This document shows, piece after piece, positions 35,870 through 49,300 of a DNA stretch of 63,949 nt. The stretch covers positions 482,543 through 546,491 of the forward strand of contig NW_019091492.1 in NCBI RefSeq assembly GCF_001949145.1, read 5' to 3'. A program made the position numbers and the translations under genes. This DNA comes from Acanthaster planci. Taxonomy: Eukaryota > Echinodermata > Asteroidea > Valvatida > Acanthasteridae. The notes beneath the pieces are model-generated. The model had not been told where the DNA came from and ran no database searches. It was given only the letters and a program-made list of their open reading frames with translations. Each line of letters opens with the position of its first letter. The first letter of the stretch is position 1.

Positions 35870-38800
35870 GGCCGCCGACACACTTGACACGCTCGCCATC
35901 TATACTTTTAATTTGCATAATAGGTTAATATGTGCTGACCTCCTCATTTATAATTGGTTGGGAGTTTTGCTACCCCAACGGCCCGGGTGGTAGCAAAAAT
36001 CGAAAACATGAAAAAAAAAATCCGGACAAGTTGGGAAAGGCCTCGTTGCTACGCCACTCGTGCATGTGGTCTCCGGTCCAGCCGCTTCGCAGTTACACAT
36101 AAACACAGTCGCGAAGGCCTTGGCGAAAGGCTACCTTTATACAAGCTACCCCATCACCGCCTCGTCCGCGGTAACCAGTTGCAGCTTCCATCTTCAGCGT
36201 GCCACGAAATGCTCATTATATAGTCAGGCAATTAACCGGCCTGCAACCCCATGGCCTGCAGGTCTTGCAGCAACAGGAAGAAATTACTGCCGCGGCAAAT
36301 ATAACCGTTTAAAACACTACTAAATCTGACAGAAACCAGCGAAGTCCTGCATTAACAGGGGCAAACAATGTTTTTGTTAATTGGAAATTACAGACTACTA
36401 CCTCGAGGACAAGTTTTTTTTTTATCAGACCAGACATAGCCACATTATATTTTTTTTCATCACAGTCACACAAATTTGAAAGTGGCAGAAAATCTCAGAC
36501 CTCTCACCCCAGCCCAGTGGCGTATCCAGGTCTCGTAAGGAGGGGGGTGGAATTATTCCCAAAACAAACAATTCAATTTTTATTTTTTTTCAGCCACCCC
36601 CTCGTCAGGTTGTAGAACCGTCGCTGAAATAATCTGCAACATCACCATACGGGTGCAACCCCCCCGTTTGAAAAGCCGCAGTTCATTTACTTTCAGTCCC
36701 TCCCCTTGAAAAATCTGCACACCCCTGGGTGCCCCCCTCCCCACAAATCGAACCAATTTACAATACTGTGTGCCATGTATTCTTTCAAATACAACTGCAT
36801 GTACATGTGCACCAGTTTTCAATAGTGTACTTCACGCAGTTATGAGATCTGTGGTAGTGTACAGCTCATTATTTGATGGAGTTAAACAGTTGTTTTTTAA
36901 CTTCCAAATCAGCCAAGGGTTTTCTCAAACTGCCTCTATTTCAATTTGTATCCGGTTTGATTTACCCTGTACACTAAATGGTTGCACAGTGATAAGACTA
37001 AAGACGACACCAAGCAACCTTTCTGAACTCTTCACAGATTGCAAGTGGTATTATTCATCATGCAAAAAGGAACCAGGGATGATGCCAACAAATTCTGGAT
37101 TTTATGCAGAAATTCATTGCAGTAAAAACAAATTTAATCCTTACAAGACTACTGGTTTGGTATGAAGAAAAGGAAATGACCAACTTAATGGCTTGTATTC
37201 AGCCAAGAGGTAATATTTTCGCAATGAAATTACATTTTCAGAGGGTTCATTTATTTGAGGGCATTTTGAGTCAAATATTTACGAAACTGCTAAGGCATCA
37301 TACGCTACTTTTGCAGTCAAAATTTTTATATTCAATATGTATGTACAATGACTGATGTGAAATGTGAACATTTAAAGCGAGATGTGCTCACTTTATATAA
37401 AATTATTAACAGGTTTTAACACTGAAAAAACTTTGAAAAGGCGTAAAGTACATGTTCTGTTCTACAGGTACTTTTTGAGCTTGTTAATGCCTTCCTGTGT
37501 TACAGAGGCAATCCATCCAGATGAATATTGAGAATGGATTTTTTTCCAGTGTATGCAAATCAATCTGGATTTATGGCAACAATAAAACAAGGCCTCCTCT
37601 CATACTAAAGGACTTTAATGATAACCTGTTGCATTACATATTAAGATCACATTAGAATAAACATGCACTCGGGCCATTTCAATACGTGACACAATGGTAT
37701 GAGTTAAGGTCTACCTTTAGTTTCAGAAAACAAATTAAATTACTGGAGGAAAGCATTTCAAATTCATTTTAATACAAAGTAAAAAATATTGCTCATAAAA
37801 ACAGTTGGGAAAACGAAATATTTCGCACTTCCCCCTTGCAGACTTGTTTTGTATTTTTTAAGACAAGACACCATCATTTCTACATGTATTCAAATGACCC
37901 TTGGACACTTTAATCCTCGCACTATGAATATTTGCATTCCGCAAATCCACAGCTTCAAGCTAGCCAATGGCATCCAGAACTTTAGCTTCCAGCGCTTTGC
38001 ATATTAAGCATGCCACAAGCCTAATATCAAATGTGTTTCCTTTTTCCCGTTTATATCTTTTTTTACAATAGTACTTTTTTATACAAGGTATCAAAACAGT
38101 GGGGTTGGGCTTCGTTTTAACAGATAAAAAGCAACAACCCTCTTTTTTCTTTAAATACATTTTTTTAGTCTGGAATCAGAAGCAAGTTCTGTCTGCATGC
38201 CATGGACCCCCTTGTATTATTTACAGTGTACACAAAAGGCTAACTACTCAGTGTACATTTGAATGTTATAGAAACAGTGGGGATAATTGTTTCTTTAATA
38301 TGATCCACAAACTGCCGCAACAATGTTATGTACAATTACCTCATCAACGATGGGGAAGGAAAAAGAATTAGAAATGGATCAGCAAAAACATAAAAGTCCA
38401 GTCACATTCATGGAAAAGTGCTGTCGATGGCCAAAACGTTTGCCTGAACTAAGTTAAAAAAATAAATAAAAAATAGCAAAATTTGAATTTAAAATTACTG
38501 AAATCAATCGCTCTGAAGCCCTGAAATAATTTAAATGGCTTAAAAACATCAAACATTCAGAAATTATAAGCATTTAAAAAGATCAAACACATGTACCAGT
38601 ATTCACAGTGCAATAGGTAGCAAATGCCTTCTAATGATGAAGTACATGGACATGGAACAATGACAGGGTTCTTTGTTCCTAACAGGAAGCATACCCACCC
38701 ATTCCCAACACGACGTACAAAAGCTAAGTTTGATGACATCATTATCTCCTCACCATTTTCATAAACTGAAATGTCAACACTTTGAAATGCGGACACTTCG

Positions 38801-40420
38801 TGAAAACAGCGTAACACACAATTTTGGTTTTCATGAACTGACACCAGGCTGAGCATGCACACTGCACAAACTGACACGCAGCAGGATGTTTTCATGAACT
38901 GACATGCAAGCATGTGGCGGATCTACCTTGCAGATAAAAATGCTTGTAAGGGTTTTACACAAATGTACTCTACCTACACATACTTCTGGGATTAAACAAG
39001 AATTGTACCTGGAAGCCTTGTAACTTTGGAAATTCTGACAAGTTTTTCTGCACGAAAACAAACACTGATTGTCCACGTGGAGTGCTCAATTACAGTTCTT
39101 GAAAACCAAAATTACTCAAGTCTGTACAATCTTGTGCAAATGAAGTGTACTAGAGAACCAATGGGTGTTAGTTCAAAGTGTCAGTGATGATCTTAACACT
39201 GAGAAGATAAATGTCCCCAATTAAAGAGCTTTCAATTTTCTGGAAAACTTGTGTCCATCTGCATGTTAGTTTGGTAATGCCTGTTGAAAACAAATCAACC
39301 ACAACAAATGCAACAGGGGTATCTCTCACTGGAGCTTTCCCTAAAGGAACGATTATCATGGAAAGAAAAAAAAAAGCTACATCAGAGACAGACGTACCAC
39401 ATACATGTGCCCATAAGTTGTGCTGGGAAAAAACACAAATTACAACAAAGACCAGTGCTTCATGACAACTGGATAAAACATGCTATCCCACTGAATTTAT
39501 AATAAGCAGTTGCACTGCCCTAAACAATCCACAATGGTACTTTGAATAATTGATCATACTGACAATAGAACTATTTGAGGCCTCTGTTCTTTGCCAGAAT
39601 TGACTTGATTTCCCACTGGCTAACAACAAACAGAGAGCATTTTACGGGGGAATGCATCATCACAATTCCAAGCAATTAGTTTAAGCTATTTCAATTTTTA
39701 TGAGGTAGGGCACATTAAAGATCTGGAGGTACATTCCAGAGATACCAGTGACTGTTAATATCAATACCTGAATTTTTGTTTAGTGATCCGTTCACCTCCT
39801 TTTTTCATTATATTGCGTCAGTTTTTATTGACACAAAAATTATGCAAAGCTTTATTCGTTTCCCTTTTGGTCAAATGGGGTCAACTTGAACATTCTTAGG
39901 ACTGTTTTGCTATGCAGGCTTGCTGACTGAATGAATTTATGGACAATCAAGCTAATGTTACCTTGTAGTTAACTGCTTGTGATTGAATGCAAGGAATTAT
40001 GTGTTTACATATCACACCTCCCTCCAATAAATGCATTATACACTGGGTTTATACATTCATCACAGTATTTCCCAACAAAATGCTACAGAATAAAGGTTGA
40101 TTCATACTTGAACCAATGCAAACAAGAACATAATTTTGTTTTGACAAATATGAACACTGCTAATTTGAAACAGTCGAACATATTTGACCTTATGCAATTT
40201 TCCCAGTGAAGTTTCATCCAGTCACATTCCCTTTATTTTAGCATTTGTCTGAAGTACAAACCAGCCTAAAAGCTATAGGGATAACATACTTCACTAGGCC
40301 ACAAAACATGATACAAAACCAACGGTCACAAACATGACTTTAAGCTAAAGCCAGAGTTTCCAAGGCAGCCTAAAACTTTGATTAATTAAGTTGTGTCAAC
40401 AGTTAGCATTTAAAGTCATG
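35870..40420. other. No gene recognised
   Basis: AT-rich intergenic sequence. Part of it could be a long 3' UTR of the importin-alpha gene, but no coding exon, RNA gene or element end was recognised. Confidence 0.4.
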
Positions 40421-40422
40421 TC

Positions 40423-40481
40423 TTAACCCTAACCCTCCTGAATCCTTCACCTGTCGGAGGATTGAGGAGGGTTAGGGTTAA
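40423..40481. mobile_element. Tiny TTAA-flanked MITE, 59 bp
   Basis: It starts TTAACCCTAACCCTCCT and ends AGGAGGGTTAGGGTTAA, a nearly perfect inverted repeat with TTAA at both ends. TTAA target sites and CCC termini fit the piggyBac type. Confidence 0.75.
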
Positions 40482-42789
40482 TGATAACCCACAGTTCATT
40501 GTACATGCCGAGTGAACTGAACAAAAGGACTTTTACACTTATTCCGGGTTCCTTTATTTGTTAATGATAAAAATACGTATGGGAATACTTTTTGAGCAGA
40601 ATGCTTTTTCAGAACTTAAAAGGCAATTCCAAAGCCTTCGACTATACATCCTATTCAATTCACAGCAGCAAAACAAAAGGAAGGGTTTTGTTCCCAAAAA
40701 GTGTGCTTCATTTATCAACACCTAGATTGCAAAAACATCTCACACATTTTTAACTGCAAGGCTTGTCTCTTGCAACAGCAGTCAAGAGAAAAATGCAGCA
40801 AGAATTAAAAAGGCATTGGGTGACAAGTGAGATGAAGATTTCAAACTGACATCTTAGATCTCATGTTCTGCGACACTGGGTCCAACACAGAGATACTGAA
40901 GGATGAACACACACATGTACAGTATATCTTGATACTCTAAGCTACATGCATGCACATTTCCTTCTGCAGTCAGAGGGCACTATCCAAGTCCCAAGTCATT
41001 TCAGAAGCTTTGAGACATTTGCTCAATTGTGCCTGGTTGTTTGTCTTACTGTGCAGCCTACTGATTACCCACTTAATGAGGGGCTATCGGTAGCTCATTC
41101 TAACTGAAGAGTAAAGCAAATGCATTTTCTAAAAAAATAAGGCTTTTCACTTTGCATGTCACCCAGCACATTTTTCCCGAGTTAAACGGTTTGAATTTTT
41201 CATTAAACTGACATCATTTCAGCCCAAAACCATACTTTGCTCATGCTCAGTTAACTTCTGTTTGTAAAACTTGAATTTACAACAAGAGCCTTTCAAACAT
41301 CAGACCAGTATTAAGTATTTGTAGATTAAATAACTTTTCCTTGTGAATCACTGAAAATTCTTATTCGTTGCTTTAAACTGAGCAAATCAACAAGGTTTTC
41401 CCCAGTCATGTCTGAAATTTACTCCAATCACAGTTACCAGTTGGACAACTCAGAGCTTTGTGTTTGTACATGCTTACATGTACTAATAAATTAGTCTTTT
41501 CTTCACAATAAAATTACAAGAAAATAGTTTTCCTTCTTTCTTCACCTGTACAATTTACCTTCAAATCAACCAGAACTTTCATGGCAGGTAAACAGTGAAC
41601 TCAATTTTTACACCTGCTAAACAGTAGATGTTCACTGGAATTTGACGGTACTTTCCAGACAGTTTGTCATAAATAACAGATGTTTTTAAGTTACCTGCCA
41701 TAAAACTTCTTCACCAGTTACATCACTTACCACTCCCATCTGCCTTCTTTTTTACACTGAGGCTCTATCCAGAGAGAATACTCTAGTTTTACAAGTTGGA
41801 CTTTTAAAATTGGTGTCTTGAAATTGATGGTTGGTGTCTCCTTCCCAGCTTTTTACAGAACAAGTGTGACACTCCGGACACGTTAACTTCTGCTGTGTTT
41901 ATTGCCTGGCAATGGCTACATGTACACCTGTATGCACAGTTTTCCTTGCCAAAACAACTATTACAAATGTAGATATATATGTACATTTCTGACCCTCATC
42001 TACAGACTGGTGTCTCAGTAATTTTTCACATTTGTAATTTACTCAGCCAACTCCATCCATAATTTGAACACACTTTTTCTGCTGACATGATGAACATGGC
42101 AGCTGAACATGTTAAATGTAAATAAACTGTTTATGGCTTGCTAGGTTTACTTCAAGTCATGCCCTCCATGTCATGTCATCTTTGCAATTTGTTAAAGTAC
42201 ATCTCTCCTCAGCATTACAGCTGTTACTAACATATGATAACTGTCTAAGAAACAGCATCATTGTTAGCCCTTCCGTCAGTACTATGTCCATACAGCCAGA
42301 TTTCCTAAGCAATATAATCAACAAATTGGCTACCCTAGCTGCAAAAATCAGCCAGGCCAGTCCTGACATGACTGGGGTCAGAATGAGCCGTGTGATATGA
42401 TACGTATCGCTAATAAAGCAGAGCCCTTTGTTGAAATTGGTAGTTTTTGATAACCTACTTTTCGTTTAACTTTAGCAGCAGCTTTACTTGAGGTTAGAAA
42501 TAGATTTAATGCATAGATGAAAAAGACTTTGTACAATTTACTCTCGAGCCCAAATATGCAAAATGCTGAAATCAGAAATGTCAAATTGTTTATCATGCCT
42601 TAAACTGTTTATGCAACACAGCATGCTTGAAATCTAAAAACTGACAAACTATTTGACTCAAAAGTGTATTCAATCTCTCCGTCAATCAATGATGCAAGTG
42701 TGGACTATAGCAAGATCTGCACAGAAAAAACAAGGGTTTTTTGCTTTCGGTAAGAGCCACCAGCCAAAATTTCATATGAAAGTTTAATA
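40482..42789. other. No gene; probable 3' flank or UTR of importin-alpha
   Basis: Minus-strand AATAAA signals occur, for example, at 41903..41898 and 40558..40553. Which one is used cannot be told from sequence alone. Confidence 0.35.
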
Positions 42790-42964
42790 CAGTCAAACTT
42801 CGTTAATAAGAGCACTGTTAATACAAGATTCTGCTTATAACAAGGAAATTTTTAAGTCCCAACCCTTTGTTCCTTATTGTTTTCATTCCTGATTATACAA
42901 AGTTCCTGTTATAACAAGATAATTTGCCACGTCTAACGAACCTCCTATTAACGAGGTTCGACTA
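42790..42964. mobile_element. pogo-type MITE, 175 bp
   Basis: Left end CAGTCAAACTTCGTTAATA, preceded by TA. The reverse complement of the right end is TAGTCGAACCTCGTTAATAG. CAGT plus AACCTCGTTA-type ends are typical of pogo/Tigger elements. It lies about 270 bp past the importin-alpha stop codon. Confidence 0.75.
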
Positions 42965-43234
42965 CTCATCGATGGCAATCAATTCAGTTTTGCAGAAAGC
43001 TTTTACTGTTGTAAACATAAACCATTCTGCTATGCAAATCAGAGAAACTGGCCTGTTATGACACGATCTGATCTCTAGTAGTTTCTGACCTTTCAATGCT
43101 GCGCGGTGGCTCTTGACCCCTAGGATAGAGGACAGTCTACCCATGGATCAGTATGACTGGATAAGAGGTCAGTCGTTTCAGTATCCTGCAAAGTTGGAGA
43201 TACATATAGGAGTGTATCTGATAGTTTGCCAACG

Positions 43235-43333
43235 TTAAAACTTGAACCCATCGCTGGGGATGTTAGTGTTGGCTTCAAACTCGTAAGCTTGTTGGACAAC
43301 CTGTGGAGCCAAGGCTGGGTCCTCCTCATCAAT
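43235..43333 (-). CDS. KPNA4: KPNA coding exon 11 (C-terminus and stop)
   Basis: Residues 485-516. [20 protein letters not shown], then [12 protein letters not shown], with TAA at 43237..43235. The acidic tail and terminal GFKF agree with the family end (EGFQF in vertebrates). Confidence 0.96.
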   Translation of the reverse strand: MDEEDPALAPQVVQQAYEFEANTNIPSDGFKF

Positions 43334-46300
43334 CTGTTGGGAAAATGAGCACAAAGTCGAAGTGAACATATGGCCATAGCATAAATTACTGCTTTAGTAG
43401 TGTCAAAACAGGAATGATCACTTTATTTCACGTACTTCTTTAAGGCCACAAATTTGAGTGTTTTATGTACTTCACATCAACACGTTACTGTGCTCAGTAG
43501 AAGTGACTTGTGACAAGCCACCTAAAGTACATGTGTGATTAAAATTTCTTTTTTAAAAGCTTTCAAGTACATGTTGTACAGCAGAGACAATCCATATATT
43601 TGCCAAGGCAAGGGCTCCTTTGAAGAACAAACTGGTTATTTGTGTGACTCAAACCCATCCCCTAAGGCATTTTTATGAGGAACTTTCCCAAATCCTCCCA
43701 AACACTTCATTCATTGGCACAATTACTGTACTTAAACCCTACATGCGTCAGGGTTTTGTGGATCTTCCTGTGCACCCCCCCCATGGAGATCTCAGCTGTT
43801 GCATGACCAGTTTTTTTTTAAACATGGCATGCACATTAAGACATTCAGGACAACTGCAAAGTTTCAATTTGATCTGTGACAAATGATTTGTTGTTATGGT
43901 TTGACAGTTCATGTTCTTACAAATGCTAGCCTGTGCACTGAGCTGATCTCAGTGGGAAGAGTTGATATATTTGGCCTTCCTATGTGTGGCTAACCCACCC
44001 CTCTTGGGGTCTTCCATACTCCACTGTATTTGTTCTATGGTAATTCATTCCAGGGCCCCTCATCCTTACTCCTTTCACATTCGTTCCTACCCAGTTAGCC
44101 AGCCATCAGCTGTCTCTAATCATTCTAGTCTAGCTTTCATTTATACCTGGTTGATTTCTTGCCTGTTTCTTGGTCTCTGCCTACTTGTAATTTTGCCTTT
44201 GACAAAATTCTGCCGGAATTGAAACATCATGCCCTCTACTTTTCAATTTGTGTATTTCAGGGACACTGAAGCCATCAGGGAGTTTGGCAGCAGTATTTTA
44301 CACTTGCATTTTACATTTCAGTACATTTCTACTCATGCATTTAAAAAAAAAAAAGCACAATTTTCAGTAATACTCACGTCTGAGAAGTAGTGCTCGATAA
44401 TTTCATATGCAAGTTTGTAGACTTCGTTATTTTCACTGTTTTGTAGATTTTCAATCTTGTCAACACCTGCAAAAAAAAATCCCAAAACAATTTAATACAA
44501 AGTTCATGTCATGGGACTGATCACGCCGATTCTGCTAAGCTCAAACCTCTTAATATCTTTTACTATATGCTTACAGGAAATTGTCAGTTTATTGGCTTGT
44601 CCCTAAATTTCTGCCAAAGGTGTGAGGTGTCACTCTCAGGATGAGCCGCAATAAACCATGATGTAATTACTGGCTGAAATAAAGGCCACTTATGCCAAAC
44701 GTGAGGGCATTAATGCCATCAGCATACCAAAGTTCTGGGCATTAATGCCATCCCAATTTTTTTTTGCAAGTGTACTTTCTAAATGAGGTATATCGACATT
44801 GCATGAAAATCAATATTCATTCAGGCCTGGGCAAAAGTAGGATACACATTATACCTAAACATTCCCGTGATTAGTGCCGAACCAGCAGCCAAGTGTTGAA
44901 AGGCTTCGGCCCGTTTTGACTACAGTCGTTCTTTCCTCAGCATATTGCCTACCACAAAAACTGGCTAGGCCAGTCAACTGAGTGATTTTGCACACAAAGT
45001 AAGTGAGAATCAGGGTAGTCCCGATCGATGTCGTGAATGTACAGTTCAGATCGCTTGCGGTGCATGGCACTAAACTGCAAACACTACATTGCGGTGTTAG
45101 TTAAAATACTGCCACGACCATACAGTTGTCCCATGTGCATGAAAAACGTGGAGCTCACGCGTTAGCGCGTTCACATTGATGAGCACTTAGTTTTAGACCA
45201 ACATTATTGCATGGTACATTCAAATACTTCGCTTGGGCATGCGCTGTTATGTTAAGTCGTTGGATAGGCCGGCGGGTGTTGCGTGGCAACACTGACTGTG
45301 CCACGCTTGCAATCGAGCAGTATGCATGGCACGGGCAAGACTGGGCCGCTGGTGTGCAGCGGGCTGAGTGTACGACGTCCTGCATATGTATGCATGTCAC
45401 AATCACTTTTCTGAGGCACCATGCCCAATTGGGAGGGCACCGACGGCCATGGCCGTCATGAAATTCGAGGCCTGTAATTACATCACCAGCTTGCTACTTA
45501 AGATATGAAAAAAGCTTGCACATGTGTTCTGCTGCCCTCTACGGTGGAACGCCACTATAACGAACAAGACGGGGTACATGCTAAATGTTCGGTACAGTGG
45601 TCGTTCGGTATAGTGAATTTAAATGAGAAACATTTCGTTGCCATGTTGAATAGCGCCCTCTCTTGTTTACCCGAAGTGCAGCCTCTTATGATACCTTGGT
45701 TCACTGTTTTCGTGATGTTTTGCCGTTGCATTCAAAGTTTAAGGTTTCTAGAAATGCATCTGTTAATTATTTTTGTTTTTTATTTAAACTTGAGTCAAAA
45801 AATTGATATCAAGTTTATCCTGAAAGTCGCGAAACTACCGCTCAGAAATGATCTCTGATGCATGCTTTGGCGAATCTTGGTTGATTTGTGTATCAGCGGC
45901 ACTCTTTTTACACTATTGTTAGTGCAATGCCACCGTGTGAGTACGTGCGGTTTTCTTCCGCACCCAATCATGTGGAGTCGCAAAACCAGCGTCTATTCAA
46001 TACCGTTGACAACTAGCGGCTTTCCCTTCTAATCCTTGGGGAAATAATGGCCACTTGTCACTTTCCAACATACAAAAACACCGACTGGTTTATCATACAA
46101 ACGGCAACTGAATAGTGTTCGGTAGGTCCTGTGCACAAATTATTGGGTACAGCCGAATTATGTTTGGTACAGCCGAATGTTCAGTATAGTGGTGTTTCGC
46201 ATTGCGGGGTTCCACTGTATAGGTAGTATTGCAGTAACAGTTTACTATTTCCATTTAAATCGAGCACCCTCGTTGCATTACTTCCTCTGTTACTTACCTC

Positions 46301-49300
46301 CACACATTTCAATCAAGGTAGCAATCTCTTGGTAGTTCTCCCCGGAAGTCTTGAGGATGTTCAAGATGGCATCCAGACACACTTGAACCACCTGGCAATC
46401 CTTGACCGTCAGTAAATTGCAGAGTGGTGGGATGACATTATTTTCATAGAGGGTCATGACTTGCTGTTTGCTGCCACTGATCGTCAGGTTGCTGATGGCC
46501 CAAGCTGCCTCTTTCTGCGTCTGGAAGTCTGACTGTTTGCACAACATGCAGTGAAGAACATTTCAAACCAAAGCCCTTTCACAGAATAAATGCATCTTTA
46601 AAACACTGAATTATTTTGGGAATGAACTCCATAGAAGTTTGCCGAACCGTAAAACTGCTTTTAGATCAGTTTTCAAGCAACTGAGACTAGCTTCAGAAGA
46701 AAAATGGAGCTATGCATCGGACATTTTGGGGAAACTACCTTTTCAGTGCCGGAGTTGTCTGTTGACCAATGTCTGAAAACTCAATTATTAAGCACATTAT
46801 TGGCTGGTTGCTTATCATCACTGATGGCCTATTTCTTTGTGTCATGTTTGTGCTGGTACTTGGTGTTTACTGAGAAAACACAGTGCCAGGAAAAAATATC
46901 CAATGTGACAGATAACGTACAAAAACTAAAGCATTAATGATTACAAGCTCAAAAGTCAACAACCTGTCGGTGTATTCTGATGAATTACACAAGTTCTTAC
47001 ACTATTATTTTCAAGTAATGATGGTTGAAGCAGGATCTCTGTCCCCCCTTATACCTAATTCTGGAAGACAGAAATGAAGCGCATACACACCCTATCTAAA
47101 TGCCTGATTATTTCTGGTAGGAGTCCTGCATTGATGACTGCTTGTACTTGCTGCTGGTTGCCTGCTGTAATGTTTGAGAGGAACCATACAGCTTCCTGTA
47201 AAACCAAGACAAATGTAAATAACCAGTGCACTCACAGTTATGATCTGTGTATTTTAGTGTCAATGGTAAATTGCTGTAGGTCTCAGCTTAGCACAACCTG
47301 GTCAACAACTAATGAAGACACTTTATATTGAATGATGAATGTAGTATTTTGCCAGCAATAAGCAGACTGGTAATATGACTAGAATTCCCAGTGTATTACC
47401 ACAGCTAGAGTTAGCACCAGAGACAAATTGCAGTAACACAATCTAAAGTGGCTCACTTAAGCAGATTAAAGCCAACTATATTTCTAGTAAGTCTTGGCTT
47501 CATTCAATGGTCTCATTTATAGACCAACAGCAAACACACAGAGACACAGTGTTCTAGCCAGACATTCAAAAGCATATCAGGCCGATACGCTGAGCAAAAA
47601 CCCGAACAGGCTGAAAATCCCTGATTGATCACTTCTATTTTCCAGGGGAAGAGTTGTTAATATTAAGTTAAAGAAAAATTGCAATCAGAAATTTGAAAAA
47701 AGTTCGTTTAAAACACCGGCAAAAAGTCACCAGAATACCGGCAAAATGCACCAAAATCGAACGAATCTTCCACAACACGGCATGGCTAGCTAGGTACACA
47801 CACAAAAGTTCATGTACCATACGTATGTACACCCAAGTTTTCACAGCTCTATGGAGAATCACGTACATGCAGCATGCACAATACTGGTTCCCGCCATGCC
47901 ACTAACAAGGTAATACAAGAGTAGATAGGTCTGGAGCCAGACTACAGCTCCAGATTGTGCACAGCTACAGCGGTGATGGCATGGCTGGCAGCACAGTAGT
48001 TGCCCGATCCTTTCATAGTGTCGCCTCCAAACTGATCGAAGTAAGCTAAAACTATCTTGTCACATAACCTGGTCTTTCTCTGTAGTTTCTTTGAATGCAT
48101 TTAGGCTTATATCGATGGTTATTTTGATATACTTCGTCGTGGTTCACGAGGACGATTTTTGGTACATGTAAGACCGTGGCACACACAGTCTCGGTGGCCA
48201 GTGCGCACAGTACTGTATCACATCCATGCACAGTCTTTGTTTCTTTTTGTATCAAGCTTCACATTTCCTTCATAATTTCAGTATCGTTAATCAATCTCAT
48301 TTATTTTTTGGCAGTATGTGTTCGTTATTTTAAGACCAAACTTTTTATTATTTTTGGCACAAACATCTAACCTTATGATAATGGGAATAAGTTTGGAATG
48401 ATTACGCGACACATTCTTTTCAATAAAAGTTTTAGAACCTAGAAAGAAAGTACAAACCATGGTAGGCACCTGGGTGAATTAAATTAATTTTCAAGTAGGC
48501 CTGCATGTGTTTGTATACGTAGAATAATCATACATTTTGAGTTAAAACCCCAAGAAACTATTCAGATTGAAGTTTTTCCAAATGAAATGAAAACCGAGGT
48601 GTAGGCCTATTAAGCTAGTTAGTTTTCTTTGATGCATATCAAAACAATTTTGTACCACGGAGCTTCTCAAACAAGAACAAGCTCATGTAAAAAACAATTG
48701 TGCAGTAATGAAATGTGGATCAGATATTTATTAGACATTTGCCCCTTTCCTTTGCAAAAACAAAACAAAAAACAAGCGAAGCCCCCCCCAAAAAAGTAGA
48801 GAAAAGGGTAGAACTTGGGAGTCAGTGTAAAACTGGTAATTTTGCTTTTTACAATGACTGAAAGAAAAAAGAATGGGGTAATGGGCGCTTAAAACAAAGC
48901 TGTTATATTTAACGTAATAAATTTGGAACAGTGCCCTTTGGGTTGTCAAATAATATCCAGTGCCCCCTCCCCCCGTATCCGGCATGTCCGGCAGACGCCC
49001 CTATCCTTTAATTTCGTCCTGGCTAGAACACTGCATAGACAGTCTGAAGAAAAGTTACTAGGGAGGCAAATTGACCAACTTACTGGCAAACTGGGCCATT
49101 CTTGCAAATCAGTATCACTTTTGGCAGAACAACCACAGCAAAGACACTTCCAACTAAAAACTGGTCATTGAAACAACTCAAACATGATTCACCTTGTAAA
49201 CTCATTGATCAACAAAGCACGTACCATTTGAACATGGCCTTCAGATATCAGCAACTGCATGGGAGCTTACCTTGTTCATTTTTTCCTTTGGATGTGACAA

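Noticed and set aside
40423-40481. Interstitial telomere repeat (CCCTAACCC...GGGTTAGGG)
   Set aside because: Only one to two telomere-like units per side in inverted orientation, bounded by TTAA; a MITE fits better.
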